A stretch of DNA of 64,000 nt from Clostridium_AM sp900759715 (GCA_900759715.1 CAAEXF010000058.1:62001-126000), one strand, 5' to 3'; positions 25,557 through 34,958 are shown, counted from the stretch's first letter. The notes: generated by a model not told the origin, from the sequence alone. Made by a program: numbers and translations.

Positions 25557-26597
25557 CTATTTAGCATCTTTGATATTGTCTTTAGTAATTGTTTTATAAT
25601 CTATCCAAACATACTTACCATCTTTAATTTCAAATCCAGTATTCTCTTTGCTTGGAGTCTCACCTTTAGCAAGAACTTCTGCTAACTTAGCTGAAGCAGC
25701 TCCTTGATTTTTAGCATCATTTAAAACAGTTCCTAGCATTGTGCCGTCTTGAATGGCTTGTACTCCTGGCGCAGTTGCATCAACACCTACTACAGGCATA
25801 TATTTGTTATCCTTGAAATATCCAGCAGCCTTTAACGCTTCTATTGCACCTAGTGCCATATCATCATTGTTTGCAAATACAGCTTCAATCTTATCTCCAT
25901 TAGCTGCAAGGAATGCAGCCATTTTTTCTTGTCCCTTTACACGATCCCACATACCTGTGTCTTCTGCTAATTTTTGTACCTTTAATCCAGCAGATTGCAC
26001 GGCCTCAATTGAGTATTTTGTTCTTAGTTCTGCATCTTGATGTCCAGGTTCTCCTTTTAGCATTACATATTGGATAACTCCATCTTTATTTTTATCTGCT
26101 TCTGGATGATCTTTAAAGTATTTTGCTATAATTTGACCTTGCATTGTACCTGATTGCTCAGCCTTTGCTCCTACGTAGTAAACCTTATCCCATTTTTTCA
26201 TATCTTCTGGTAGCGGCTCACGATTCATAAATACAACAGGAATTTTAGCATTCATGGCCTTATCTATAATTACTCCAGCAGCTGTTCTATCAACCGGGTT
26301 AATTATCATGCTGTTAACCTTTTTTGTTATAAATAAGTCAACTTTATCATTTTGAGTAGACTGTGAATTTTGACTGTCAACTATATCTACAGTAGCTTTG
26401 TCTTTTAAAGAATCAGCAACTGCGTTACGTACACCAGTCATAAATGTGTCATCAAATTTATAGATAGCACAACCTATACTAGGTTTTGTATCTTTACTTG
26501 CACTAGATCCCCCAGTACTTTGACTACTTGATCCGCATCCAGCCAATGCCCCTACTGTTAGTGAAGCAAAAAGTACTAATGTAAGAACTTTTTTCAT
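25557..26597 (-). CDS. mglB: Galactose-type substrate-binding lipoprotein
   Basis: 346 residues. The N-terminal signal ends in a lipobox (LAGCGSS), so the mature protein is lipid-anchored outside the membrane. Periplasmic binding protein type 1 features: IGCAIYKFDDTFMTGVRN, NPVDRTAAGVIIDKAM, VFMNREPLP, KGEPGHQDAELRT, AVFANNDDMALGAIEAL, and VVGVDATAPGVQAIQDG followed by GTVLNDAKNQ. These agree closely with MglB rather than ribose or xylose proteins. A cre-like site and AT-rich promoter region lie in the 117-bp gap upstream. Confidence 0.92.
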   Translation of the reverse strand: MKKVLTLVLFASLTVGALAGCGSSSQSTGGSSASKDTKPSIGCAIYKFDDTFMTGVRNAVADSLKDKATVDIVDSQNSQSTQNDKVDLFITKKVNSMIINPVDRTAAGVIIDKAMNAKIPVVFMNREPLPEDMKKWDKVYYVGAKAEQSGTMQGQIIAKYFKDHPEADKNKDGVIQYVMLKGEPGHQDAELRTKYSIEAVQSAGLKVQKLAEDTGMWDRVKGQEKMAAFLAANGDKIEAVFANNDDMALGAIEALKAAGYFKDNKYMPVVGVDATAPGVQAIQDGTMLGTVLNDAKNQGAASAKLAEVLAKGETPSKENTGFEIKDGKYVWIDYKTITKDNIKDAK

Positions 26598-26622
26598 TTA
26601 ATAATTCCCCCTTAATTTTTAT

Positions 26623-26636
26623 TGTAAATGTTTTCT
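26623..26636 (+). promoter_or_regulatory. Possible cre (CcpA) site before mglB
   Basis: TGTAAATGTTTTCT matches the cre pattern TGWAANCGNTNNCW except T for C at the central CG. It lies 26 bp upstream of the mglB start codon. Catabolite control would fit a sugar transporter, and HprK is encoded in the same window. Confidence 0.35.
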
Positions 26637-26714
26637 TTAAATTTATATTAGTATAAATTTTACAAAAAATTAATACAAAATCCTATACAAATATATGAAA
26701 ATTCTATGCAATAA

Positions 26715-27737
26715 TTATTTTACAATAGGAAATAAAAATTTTTCATTTTCTTGAAAATACATATTTGTACCATCTATTATTTTAGATTTTATCTTAATTT
26801 CATTTGAAATGTCCTTTTTATTAAAAATATCCATTGCATATTTTACATTTGAAAGGTTATTTTTATTAAGAGCATTAACCGCATACTTTACACTTAGATA
26901 ACCCATAGTGAATGGGTCATGAATAATAGTTGCGGAAATTATACCCTTTTCTAGATAATCAATTTCTCTAAGTGTACTGTCAAAGGCAATAACCTTTATA
27001 CTTCCTTCTAAATTCATTTCATTTAGAGTCTCAGCAACTCCCTCTGCTGCATTAGAATTTAAAGCTACTATGGCATCTAAATTCCTATGTTCACTCAGCA
27101 TTTTTTTCGTTAGCTCTTTTGTCGCTGCAGGATCCGAAAGACAGTATCCCTTTGCCACCACTTCCACTCCTTTGTACTGAGAAAATAAATCTAAGAGACC
27201 TTTTTCTCTTTCCATTAATGAGTCTGCACATTCAATAGAACTCATAATCCCCACTTTAAATTTTGTGCCTAAAATACTTACTAGCATATCTCCAGCCTTT
27301 CTGCCCCCATCTATATTGTCAGCGGAAATATAATAGTCGAATTTATTAGTATTAACTCTTGAATTCATTACAATTACAGGAATTCTTTTACTATAGGCTT
27401 TTTCAATAACCTTAGACAACTTTTCATAATCATTTGGAGCTACTACTAATGCGCTTATACCCTTATTTAAAGCATCCTCAATTAAATTTATTTGACCCTG
27501 AATATCACTTTCATCCTTAGGAGCTAAGTAATTGAATGTTACATTACACTCCTCTGCCGCTGCTTTTGCACCCATTTTTACGGTACCCCAATAATCACCA
27601 GTTGCCATTCCACCTACCACAAGAATTTTTTCATTCTTCTGTGTATCACTAAAGGTTAAATTAGGATAATAGATCACCAAACAAAAAATTAAAACAAATG
27701 CTATACAGACAAAAACCAACCTTTTAATAATTTTCAT
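26715..27737 (-). CDS. Membrane-anchored sugar-binding sensor protein (XylFII-like)
   Basis: 340 residues. One N-terminal hydrophobic segment (about 5-24) without a lipobox anchors a type 1 periplasmic binding domain: ILVVGGMATGDYWGTVKMG, LVVAPNDYEKL, PVIVMNSRVNT, ADNIDGGRKAGDML, AIVALNSNAAEG and VIAFDSTLREI. It lies directly after the kinase gene and before the transporter, and has the size and anchor of proteins such as clostridial XylFII that bind sugar and then touch the LytS kinase. I infer it is the sugar sensor, separate from the transport protein MglB. AAGGGAGTGG precedes ATG 27737. Confidence 0.8.
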   Translation of the reverse strand: MKIIKRLVFVCIAFVLIFCLVIYYPNLTFSDTQKNEKILVVGGMATGDYWGTVKMGAKAAAEECNVTFNYLAPKDESDIQGQINLIEDALNKGISALVVAPNDYEKLSKVIEKAYSKRIPVIVMNSRVNTNKFDYYISADNIDGGRKAGDMLVSILGTKFKVGIMSSIECADSLMEREKGLLDLFSQYKGVEVVAKGYCLSDPAATKELTKKMLSEHRNLDAIVALNSNAAEGVAETLNEMNLEGSIKVIAFDSTLREIDYLEKGIISATIIHDPFTMGYLSVKYAVNALNKNNLSNVKYAMDIFNKKDISNEIKIKSKIIDGTNMYFQENEKFLFPIVK

Positions 27738-27758
27738 TTTATTGCCACTCCCTTAAAG

Positions 27759-29522
27759 CTATTCTATATATAATGGCAGATAAATCTTTACTGTAGTTCC
27801 TACTTCCAGCTCACTTTCTATTTTTAATCCATACTCTTTACCATAACAAAGCTTTATTCTTTCATCTACATTCTTTATTCCCACTCCTGAACCTTTACTC
27901 ATCCTATGTTCAGTTAATAAAATGTTTTCTACCAACTCTTCACTCATACCTAATCCGGTATCCTTAACCATTAATAACAATTTATCATTCTCTATACCTG
28001 CATAAATAAATATTTCACCCTCATCCACAGAGCATTCTATTCCATGATAAATAGAATTTTCAATAATTGGTTGAAGAATAAGCTTAATGGTGCTATAGTT
28101 AAGTACTTCTTCCTGTACTTCCATTTTGAATAGAAATTTATTTTTATATCTTACCTTTTGTATTATTAAATAATTTTTAGCATGTTCTAGTTCCTCTTTT
28201 ACAGTTATAATATTTTTTCCTTTACTGATACTAATTCTAAATAATCTTGCAAGGGCTGTTATCATTGTAACCGCTTCTTGGTTTTTTTCATTTTCTATCA
28301 TCCAAACCACAGAATCTAGTGTATTATATAGAAAATGCGGATTAATCTGAGCCTGCAGTGCATTAAACTCACTTTTTCTCTTTTCTTCTTGTTCTTTCAC
28401 TATTTGCTCCATTAAATTTGTAATCTTTAAAACCATTAGATTAAAGGCCTTTGATAACCGGACAACCTCATACTCTCCTTCAACGTTTATTTCCACATCA
28501 AATCTACCTTCCTCTACAAGCTTCATACAGTTTTCTAATTCCTTTATAGGCTTGGATATTTTTGCGGAAAGAGAAGTTGAAATAGCTATAACAAAAAGAA
28601 TCCCTAATATTACTATTAAAACTGCATATGCACCTAGATTTTTCTTAGTGGCTGCTATTTGGTCCATATAGTATATACCAACTATCTTCCAACCCGTAAT
28701 TTTAACTGTTTTTACAGTTACTAACCTTTGTTTACTATCAAAGGTTTCAATAAAAGTACCAGAAGGTTCCTTTAGTACATTTTTTATATTCTCCTGCTTT
28801 AAACCCATATATATTAACTGCTGTTGAGGATGATAAACAATGTTACCCTTATCATCAATAATATATATATATCCCATATTACCTAACTTTGTCTGTTGGC
28901 ACAGCTGGTCAAGAGACCTAAAGTTCATGTCCACCAAAAGTACTCCTGTAGCTTCCTCATTTCCCTTTTTATATTTCACACACTTACTTAGTGAAACTAC
29001 CCAACTGTGATTGCCATAAAATATATTATGAACATGAGGTAATGAAATATTAACTTTATCAGGATTACTTATTGCTTCTTTAAACCAGCTTTGATTTTTT
29101 ATGTTTGCTCTTCCCTTAACCTCAAAATTAGGTAACTTAGCTGCTATATTACCCTTATCTGTAAAAACTGCTAATCCAACAATATCATCCCTTGTGCTCA
29201 GGACAATCTCCATCTGATTTAGAATTCGGGAGCTAGGCAAATCTTCATCTTTTTTTATATTGCTTTCAAGCAAGGAAGATATATATATCATATTTTTTAA
29301 ATAGTAATCCATATTAACACTTATTTCATCAGCTATTTGTTTAGTGCTTGTTTTGGCGTTCTGTTCTGAATCTGCAGAAAATCTATTAAACAAGGCTATA
29401 CCTACAAATAGCATGGCCATAATAGTAACAAAGGTAAAGGAAACTGTAATGATAAGTTGAATACTGCTTCTCCTTATAAATTTAACTAACATCCTTACTG
29501 GTTCTTTAATAAATTCAAGCAT
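27759..29522 (-). CDS. LytS/YesM-type sensor histidine kinase
   Basis: 587 residues. Membrane segment about 20-45, an extracytoplasmic Cache-type domain to about 295, a second membrane segment near 298-320, a HAMP linker (SKPIKELENCMKLVEEG), then the His_kinase box QINPHFLYNTLDSV with the phosphorylated His and an ATPase domain with PIIENSIYHGI and GSGVGIKNVDERI. This is the YesM class. AGGAGAG precedes ATG 29522. It likely receives a signal from the adjacent sugar-binding sensor and passes phosphate to the YesN-type regulator encoded 11 bp upstream. Confidence 0.92.
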   Translation of the reverse strand: MLEFIKEPVRMLVKFIRRSSIQLIITVSFTFVTIMAMLFVGIALFNRFSADSEQNAKTSTKQIADEISVNMDYYLKNMIYISSLLESNIKKDEDLPSSRILNQMEIVLSTRDDIVGLAVFTDKGNIAAKLPNFEVKGRANIKNQSWFKEAISNPDKVNISLPHVHNIFYGNHSWVVSLSKCVKYKKGNEEATGVLLVDMNFRSLDQLCQQTKLGNMGYIYIIDDKGNIVYHPQQQLIYMGLKQENIKNVLKEPSGTFIETFDSKQRLVTVKTVKITGWKIVGIYYMDQIAATKKNLGAYAVLIVILGILFVIAISTSLSAKISKPIKELENCMKLVEEGRFDVEINVEGEYEVVRLSKAFNLMVLKITNLMEQIVKEQEEKRKSEFNALQAQINPHFLYNTLDSVVWMIENEKNQEAVTMITALARLFRISISKGKNIITVKEELEHAKNYLIIQKVRYKNKFLFKMEVQEEVLNYSTIKLILQPIIENSIYHGIECSVDEGEIFIYAGIENDKLLLMVKDTGLGMSEELVENILLTEHRMSKGSGVGIKNVDERIKLCYGKEYGLKIESELEVGTTVKIYLPLYIE

Positions 29523-29533
29523 ATCAACTCTCC

Positions 29534-31147
29534 TTACTTTGCTCTATTGAAACTATTACGATACTCTGATGGTGATTTCCCTAAGTTTTTCTTAAAACAA
29601 TAGCTAAAGTAATTTGGCTCGGAAAACCCAACTTTTTCAGCTATAACAAAGGTTTTCATATTGGTGTTTCTTAATAATTCTTTTGCCTTTATCATTCTTA
29701 TTTGTGTTAGATAGCTTACAAAGGTTGTTTGTGTGTCTTTTTTAAATATATAGCTAAAATAAGCCTGACTTATATGTAGATAATTACATATTGTATTTAT
29801 ATTTAATTCAGAATCCTGAAATCTTTCCTCTATATATTCCTTAGCTCTATCTACAAGAAGTTTACTTGAATCCTCTCTACCTTTAATAATATACTCTGAA
29901 ATTTTTATTGAAATCTTCTTAATCCATTCCTTTACTTCAGTTAATGTAGCAAATTTATATAATTCTATAAAGAAGTTAAAATTCTCTCCAAAAATGTCTT
30001 TCATATTTACATTAGAGTCCTTAGCAATCTTGATAATTGTAGTTATAATTTGTATTAGATATATTTGATAATATTCAATAGATGTATTTGAAGCCTCTAT
30101 AACTCTAAAAATATTCTCTACTACAGAATAAATCTCTTCCTTTGTTCCAGTTTTTATAGAGCTTTCCAATTGTCTCTCCTTTAATCTATCAAATATTATT
30201 TCATTTTCTCTTTTAGGCTCTACATCTTCAATAAAAATAAGTCTATTATTTCCTAGAATAATTCTGTAGCCTAGGGCAGCAATCGCATTTTTATAAGAAA
30301 GACTCACTCCACTTATATCTTCACAGCTTGTACCAATTCCAATTGTCACGCTTAAGTTTAGATATTTAACTATAGACTGTCTTATTTCCTCAAGTACTTT
30401 ACCGACCTTCTCTAGTATTAGTTTTTTGTCGCTGTCCTGTGATATATTTAAAATAATTATATTATCATCTTCAATAAAGGCTAATCCCACAGAATGCTTA
30501 TTTATTATTTCTTCAATTAGCTTTAGTACTTGGAATATAAGAATCTCTTTATCCTTAATGTTGATATTTTCTATATTGTAATCGATTACTAATATTGATA
30601 TAAGAAAAGCTTCTCCCTTGAGATTGACATTGTATTTTTTTTCTTTTTCCTTGATTTCATCAATATTAATGTTGCCTCGTATAATGGAACTCAAAAATTT
30701 TTCCCTTAGAATAGGTAGGCTTTTAATATAGCTCTCCTTTAACAGTTTAATATTCTTTTTCTCCTCAAACTCCCTATCTAATTTCTCTTTCACATTAATA
30801 AGCAGCTCTATAATATCTTCTGAAGATACCGGCTTTAAAACGTATTCAATAACATTTAATTTTATAGCTGTTTTTGCATACTCAAACTCGTCAAAGCCTG
30901 TTAGTATTATAGTTTTTATCGTAGGGAATCTCTCATAGAGAATTTGAGTAAGCTTCATTCCATCCATAAAAGGCATTTTTATGTCCGTAATTACAATATC
31001 TGGAGTGTTTTTTTCTACTATTTCAAGAGCCTCTTTCCCATTCTCAGCCTCTCCTACAATTTCAAAACCATATTTATTCCACTGAATTTTATTAAGTACG
31101 CCCCGCCTAACCTCTTCCTCATCATCTACAAGTATAATTTTATACAT
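29534..31147 (-). CDS. YesN-type AraC response regulator
   Basis: 537 residues from ATG 31147, placed by GGGGGATG; the longer frame to 31198 is unlikely. The N-terminal receiver has ILVDDEEEVRRG, IVITDIKMPFMDG with the phospho-Asp, and YVLKPVSSEDI. A long middle region resembles the cyclase-like domain of YesN proteins. The C-terminal AraC domain carries two helix-turn-helices, NTICNYLHISQAYFSYIF and VIAEKVGFSEPNYFSYCF, then GKSPSEYR. It is the first gene of the sensing half of the operon and likely activates the mglBAC transporter. Confidence 0.92.
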   Translation of the reverse strand: MYKIILVDDEEEVRRGVLNKIQWNKYGFEIVGEAENGKEALEIVEKNTPDIVITDIKMPFMDGMKLTQILYERFPTIKTIILTGFDEFEYAKTAIKLNVIEYVLKPVSSEDIIELLINVKEKLDREFEEKKNIKLLKESYIKSLPILREKFLSSIIRGNINIDEIKEKEKKYNVNLKGEAFLISILVIDYNIENINIKDKEILIFQVLKLIEEIINKHSVGLAFIEDDNIIILNISQDSDKKLILEKVGKVLEEIRQSIVKYLNLSVTIGIGTSCEDISGVSLSYKNAIAALGYRIILGNNRLIFIEDVEPKRENEIIFDRLKERQLESSIKTGTKEEIYSVVENIFRVIEASNTSIEYYQIYLIQIITTIIKIAKDSNVNMKDIFGENFNFFIELYKFATLTEVKEWIKKISIKISEYIIKGREDSSKLLVDRAKEYIEERFQDSELNINTICNYLHISQAYFSYIFKKDTQTTFVSYLTQIRMIKAKELLRNTNMKTFVIAEKVGFSEPNYFSYCFKKNLGKSPSEYRNSFNRAK

Positions 31148-31257
31148 ATAACATCCCCCTACCATATTAATACAATATAAAAAATAAATAAATTTCATCT
31201 GAACCTTAAAAGAACTTTATACCTTATATAGTAAAATTATACTCCAAATAGCACTTA

Positions 31258-31302
31258 AGCTGTAGAATAAATTAAGGTTAAATCTCAATTTGTTCTACAG
31301 CT
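31258..31302. terminator. Terminator-like hairpin
   Basis: AGCTGTAGAA and TTCTACAGCT, with an inner AATT/AATT pairing, form a stem between the helD stop and the YesN-type gene. The T tract is weak, so confidence is moderate. Confidence 0.55.
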
Positions 31303-31332
31303 CTTTAAACTGTTAGTTTTTCTTTTAAATTA

Positions 31333-33624
31333 CTACTCTATTAGTTTTGACTTTTTACCATTGTAAAATACGTATTCTAAGTGAAGAGCTCTCGTTAAAG
31401 CTACATATAATATCTTTTTATCTAATTCCTTATTACTATAATTCTCTTCATTACAATTATATAGTATACTGCAGTCAAACTCTAATCCTTTAGTCATATA
31501 AGATGGTATTATTATTTTCTTAAGCTTTAAGTTTTTATCTGTATCTTTAATTAAATCCCAGTTAAATTTGCTGTATTTCTTCATATGCTCCTTAATCTTC
31601 TTGCACTCTTCATAAGTTCTGCCTATGATTGCAACGCTGTTTTTATTAATACTTTCTACTTCCTTAACTATCTCATCTATCTTTTCGCAAAATTCTTTGT
31701 TAGTTTTAAATTCTATAACCTCTGGAACTTTACCATGTCTCAACACAGGTATTGCAGGTTTGATTTTGTTTTTTTGTTTTGAAAGTACTTTATTTGCAAA
31801 CTCCATTATTTCTACAGTTGATCGATAACTTTGTGTAAGTTGAACGTATGTAGCTTTAGCATTGAAGACTTCCTTTATAAGCTTTTCCCAATTTTCAATA
31901 CCTTTATAGTAATAAATTCCTTGACCTACATCTCCAACAATAGTTAAAGAATTATTCTCCACTAATTCTTTTAGTACAGTAATTTGAAAAATGCTGTAAT
32001 CTTGAGCTTCATCAATAACTATATGCTTATATTTAAACTTTTCTGGGACACCTTCTATTTTAATTTTTAGGTACAGCATAGCAGCTAAATCATCGCTATC
32101 AATTATACCTTTTTCATAATTGCTGTTTAGCTCCTCTCTCATGTTATGCGCTAAAGCTTCAGGTATTTTCCCAGCTGTTACTTCTTTAAAGATATCTTCA
32201 TTATTAAAAAAACTTATATATATTTTTCTTGTATCTACTTGTTTCCACTCGTCAAAATAATCATCAAAGCCTTTTCTTGATTTTACTTTTATTTCATCTT
32301 TTTTATTATCTCTCTCATCATATAATTTAATAAGTTTCTTTCGTCTATCTGCACTGTCTTCCATGGTTCTTTTTACTCTAGATATTTGGTACTCATATGA
32401 GAAATCGATTTTGTCAAGAATAGCCTTTATTTTTTCATCTATTTTTAAGTTAAAATATCTCTTTATTTCATCTTTTCTCTTGTTCAATGACAAATGCACC
32501 ATATCTTTTGCATAAAGTCTCTGTATTTCTTCCTTTTCGAATAGAGTATAATGTTCAACTTTTATATCTTCTATTTCTAAATCCTTCGCTTCCATATATC
32601 CTATATATTTATCTATTAAGCTCTTAAAATCAATAGTACCTCTTAACTTACTACTGTCTATAATAAGTTTGGAATCATCATCGTCTTTCCCTTCAAGTAT
32701 CTCTGAAAGCTTTTTATCCTTAGAATATACTTTGCTTTTTACTCCTAACACATCAAGAGCAATTCCTTCGAAAGTATTCTGCTTTACGTTATCCACCCCA
32801 AGGTCTGGCAGTACATCAGATATGTAGTCTAGAAATAACTTATTTGGCGCTATGACTAATATATCGTCACCACTAAGTTTCTCCTTATACTTATATAATA
32901 AATATGCTAGTCGATGTAGTGCTACAGTAGTCTTTCCCGAGCCAGCAGACCCCTGAACTATAAGAGCATTATTTTTTTCAGCTCTTATAATATCATTTTG
33001 CTCCTTCTGTATTGTGGCTACAACATCTTTCAATTTACTACTTACACTTTGTTCTAAATTTATTCTCAGGTATTCATCAATTAATGCGTTTCCTTCTTCA
33101 TTAGAGGACTTTAAAATTATTTCATTTATTCCCTCATCAAAGGCATCTATCAGTTCACAATCCTTTACAAGAAACTTTCTTTTAAGACTGAGGTCCCCGC
33201 TTATTACTCCCATAGGTGCTCTATAGAAGGATTCTCCAAAGGTACCACTATAATATAGATCTGCTATAGGAGATCTCCAATCTATTACCTTCTCTTCTCC
33301 ATTTTCTAAGTCTCCTAGTCCAAACTTTCCTATATAAAAACTTTCTTTTTCCCGTCTATATTCCCTAAAATCTATCCTTCCAAAGTAAGGTTGATTTTGT
33401 GATTCGTGATATTTTTGAAGATTTTTATGGGTTATTGCATAAAGTTTTTCTTTAGTTTCTAGCTCCTCGCTATATTTACCTTTTGATTCTTTTCTTAAAT
33501 CATCTATTTTACTTTTTAATTGCTTATCATCTTGCTGAATTTTTTCAATTTCCTCATCAATCCACTTTCTAGTTTCTTTAAGGGCTTTTTTTTCTAGCTC
33601 AATTTGTTCACAGTTTAAAGACAC
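31333..33624 (-). CDS. helD: HelD-type RNA polymerase-associated ATPase (UvrD superfamily)
   Basis: About 763 residues from GTG 33624, chosen because GGAGGG sits eight bases upstream; a TTG at 33651 extends the frame past that site. An N-terminal coiled coil (about 1-70) is the secondary-channel arm of HelD. Helicase motifs: VQGSAGSGKTTVALHR (Walker A), VIDEAQDYS (Walker B), LTQSYRSTVEIMEF and KGLEFDCSI, ending with ILYVALTRA. HelD removes stalled RNA polymerase from DNA. It is divergent from the selenoprotein gene. Confidence 0.92.
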   Translation of the reverse strand: MSLNCEQIELEKKALKETRKWIDEEIEKIQQDDKQLKSKIDDLRKESKGKYSEELETKEKLYAITHKNLQKYHESQNQPYFGRIDFREYRREKESFYIGKFGLGDLENGEEKVIDWRSPIADLYYSGTFGESFYRAPMGVISGDLSLKRKFLVKDCELIDAFDEGINEIILKSSNEEGNALIDEYLRINLEQSVSSKLKDVVATIQKEQNDIIRAEKNNALIVQGSAGSGKTTVALHRLAYLLYKYKEKLSGDDILVIAPNKLFLDYISDVLPDLGVDNVKQNTFEGIALDVLGVKSKVYSKDKKLSEILEGKDDDDSKLIIDSSKLRGTIDFKSLIDKYIGYMEAKDLEIEDIKVEHYTLFEKEEIQRLYAKDMVHLSLNKRKDEIKRYFNLKIDEKIKAILDKIDFSYEYQISRVKRTMEDSADRRKKLIKLYDERDNKKDEIKVKSRKGFDDYFDEWKQVDTRKIYISFFNNEDIFKEVTAGKIPEALAHNMREELNSNYEKGIIDSDDLAAMLYLKIKIEGVPEKFKYKHIVIDEAQDYSIFQITVLKELVENNSLTIVGDVGQGIYYYKGIENWEKLIKEVFNAKATYVQLTQSYRSTVEIMEFANKVLSKQKNKIKPAIPVLRHGKVPEVIEFKTNKEFCEKIDEIVKEVESINKNSVAIIGRTYEECKKIKEHMKKYSKFNWDLIKDTDKNLKLKKIIIPSYMTKGLEFDCSILYNCNEENYSNKELDKKILYVALTRALHLEYVFYNGKKSKLIE

Positions 33625-33811
33625 AATACAATCCCTCCAATCTTGTATCAAAATCTTATTGTATAATTAAGTTAAAAATATGTCAATTCTGCCAAATAAC
33701 CTACGGTTTTGTTTTAAATAAATAAGGCATGATTATCCTATATTATGATAACCATACCTCACACATTTAAAATATACTCATCTATCTTTTGAATAATTTA
33801 CATTTTTATCC

Positions 33812-33842
33812 AAACTATATATCACTCCATATATAGTTTTTT
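33812..33842 (+). terminator. Terminator-like hairpin before the selenoprotein promoter
   Basis: AAACTATATAT-cactcc-ATATATAGTTT followed by TTT and AT. It lies in a divergent intergenic region where no annotated gene would need a terminator. Confidence 0.5.
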
Positions 33843-33845
33843 ATA

Positions 33846-33874
33846 TTGACAAAGTATAGCATATATACTAAAAT
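33846..33874 (+). promoter_or_regulatory. Sigma-A-like promoter of the selenoprotein gene
   Basis: TTGACA at 33846-33851, a 17-bp spacer and TAAAAT at 33869-33874, 36 bp before the start codon. Confidence 0.6.
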
Positions 33875-33909
33875 TCAGTTATACCCCTGATAGGTATGGA
33901 GGTGTTTTT

Positions 33910-34209
33910 ATGATTACAATTGAAGAAAAAGCTCTTGAATATGCAAAACAAAAGGAAGGAAGTATCGTAGTTAAACTTATTTCTGCTTCTGGCGGATGAT
34001 GCGAAATGCCAATTAAAAGCCTCTGGATTGAGGTTCTGAAAGGTTTTGAGCCTACTAAAAATTACGATTGCTATGAGTATGAAGGTATAAAAGTATTCAT
34101 AGAAAAAGGACTTATACTAGAAGAAGATATATTAATTTACAGAAAGCTAAAGCTTCCATTTGCAGGAACAATACTCGGTTCAAAAGGTATTTCCGTTAAA
34201 TATCTTTAG
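33910..34209 (+). CDS. CC/Se-motif selenoprotein (Sec at codon 30)
   Basis: ATG 33910 lies behind GGAGGTG and a good promoter. The frame is open for 29 codons, meets TGA at 33997-33999, and continues in the same frame to TAG at 34209, giving 99 residues with selenocysteine. Around the TGA the protein reads SASGG-Sec-CEMPIK, matching the small CC/Se family where Cys-Cys or Sec-Cys follows a Gly pair, like the HesB/IscA fold. The downstream part (LWIEVLKGFEP, YEYEGIKVFIEKG, LKLPFAGTILG) is uniform in style with the upstream part, so one gene is split by the TGA. A candidate SECIS hairpin follows at 34019. An automatic caller would begin at ATG 34006 and lose the active site. Function unknown, probably redox or Fe-S related. 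Confidence 0.82.
34019..34034 (+). promoter_or_regulatory. Candidate bacterial SECIS hairpin
   Basis: GCCTC-TGGATT-GAGGT, 5 bp with a six-base loop, its loop starting 25 bases after the TGA. The position fits bacterial SECIS elements, which sit in the coding region just downstream of the Sec codon. Confidence 0.5.
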
Positions 34210-34230
34210 TATGGGAATAAAAAAATTATA

Positions 34231-34278
34231 TATAGGATTGCAAGGCCGAAAGTTAACTTTCGACCTTTTAATCCTATA
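34231..34278. terminator. Bidirectional terminator between selenoprotein and def
   Basis: Nested stems TATAGGATT/AATCCTATA, AAGG/CCTT and CGAAAGT/ACTTTCG form one long hairpin between convergent genes. Confidence 0.9.
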
Positions 34279-34279
34279 A

Positions 34280-34753
34280 TTATTCTTCCGCTTCTTCGAT
34301 TTTATATACTTTCTTACATTTGTCTGTATATATAATTCCATCTAAATGATCAATTTCATGACAGAAGGCTCTTGCTAAGAATCCATCAGCAGTATATTCT
34401 ACTTCTTCTCCCTTTATCGTTACTCCTGTAACTATTACTCTTCTTGGTCTTACTACTGGCCCCTCATATCCTGGATAACTTAAGCAGCCCTCTATGTCCT
34501 CTATTCTTCCTATTTTCTTAACTATTTTAGGATTTAATAGTATTATAGGCTCACTTCCATCTCTAAGATCTATCAGTATAGCTCTCTTTAATACTCCTAT
34601 CTGAGGCGCAGCCAGTCCAACACCGTCGGTACTATATAAAGTATCTTTTAAATCTTGTACAAGATTTAATACCTCTTCATCTATTTTTTCAACTTTTCTA
34701 CTTGCCCTTGTTAAGGTTTTATTTCCAAATTGTATTATTTCTCTAACTGCCAT
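34280..34753 (-). CDS. def: Peptide deformylase
   Basis: 157 residues. Removes the formyl group from the N-terminal methionine of new proteins. The three motifs are GVGLAAPQ (45-51), EGCLS with metal ligand Cys90, and FCHEIDHLDG with His132, Glu133 and His136. The length is typical for short class I deformylases. The ATG at 34753 has no clear ribosome site immediately upstream; the nearest G-rich run is about 60 bases away, which is odd for this genome. It stands alone rather than beside fmt. Confidence 0.95.
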   Translation of the reverse strand: MAVREIIQFGNKTLTRASRKVEKIDEEVLNLVQDLKDTLYSTDGVGLAAPQIGVLKRAILIDLRDGSEPIILLNPKIVKKIGRIEDIEGCLSYPGYEGPVVRPRRVIVTGVTIKGEEVEYTADGFLARAFCHEIDHLDGIIYTDKCKKVYKIEEAEE

Positions 34754-34958
34754 AAATATTTCTTAAAACCTGTTTATTATCTATAAAGCTAAATTATTTT
34801 GTAACTCAGGTTTTAAAACTACCTCCTTTTAAACTATATTTACCCATTAATTATACATTCATTTTATTTATTCATCAAGCACAATAGCATAGTAATGCTA
34901 GAGCTCATACATTTTTCCTATTAGAATAAGATTATTAAAGTAATTTATAAAGAGTATA

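Noticed and set aside
34006..34209. 67-residue protein starting at ATG 34006
   Set aside because: This is the part after the Sec codon; there is no ribosome site, and the frame continues upstream through the TGA.
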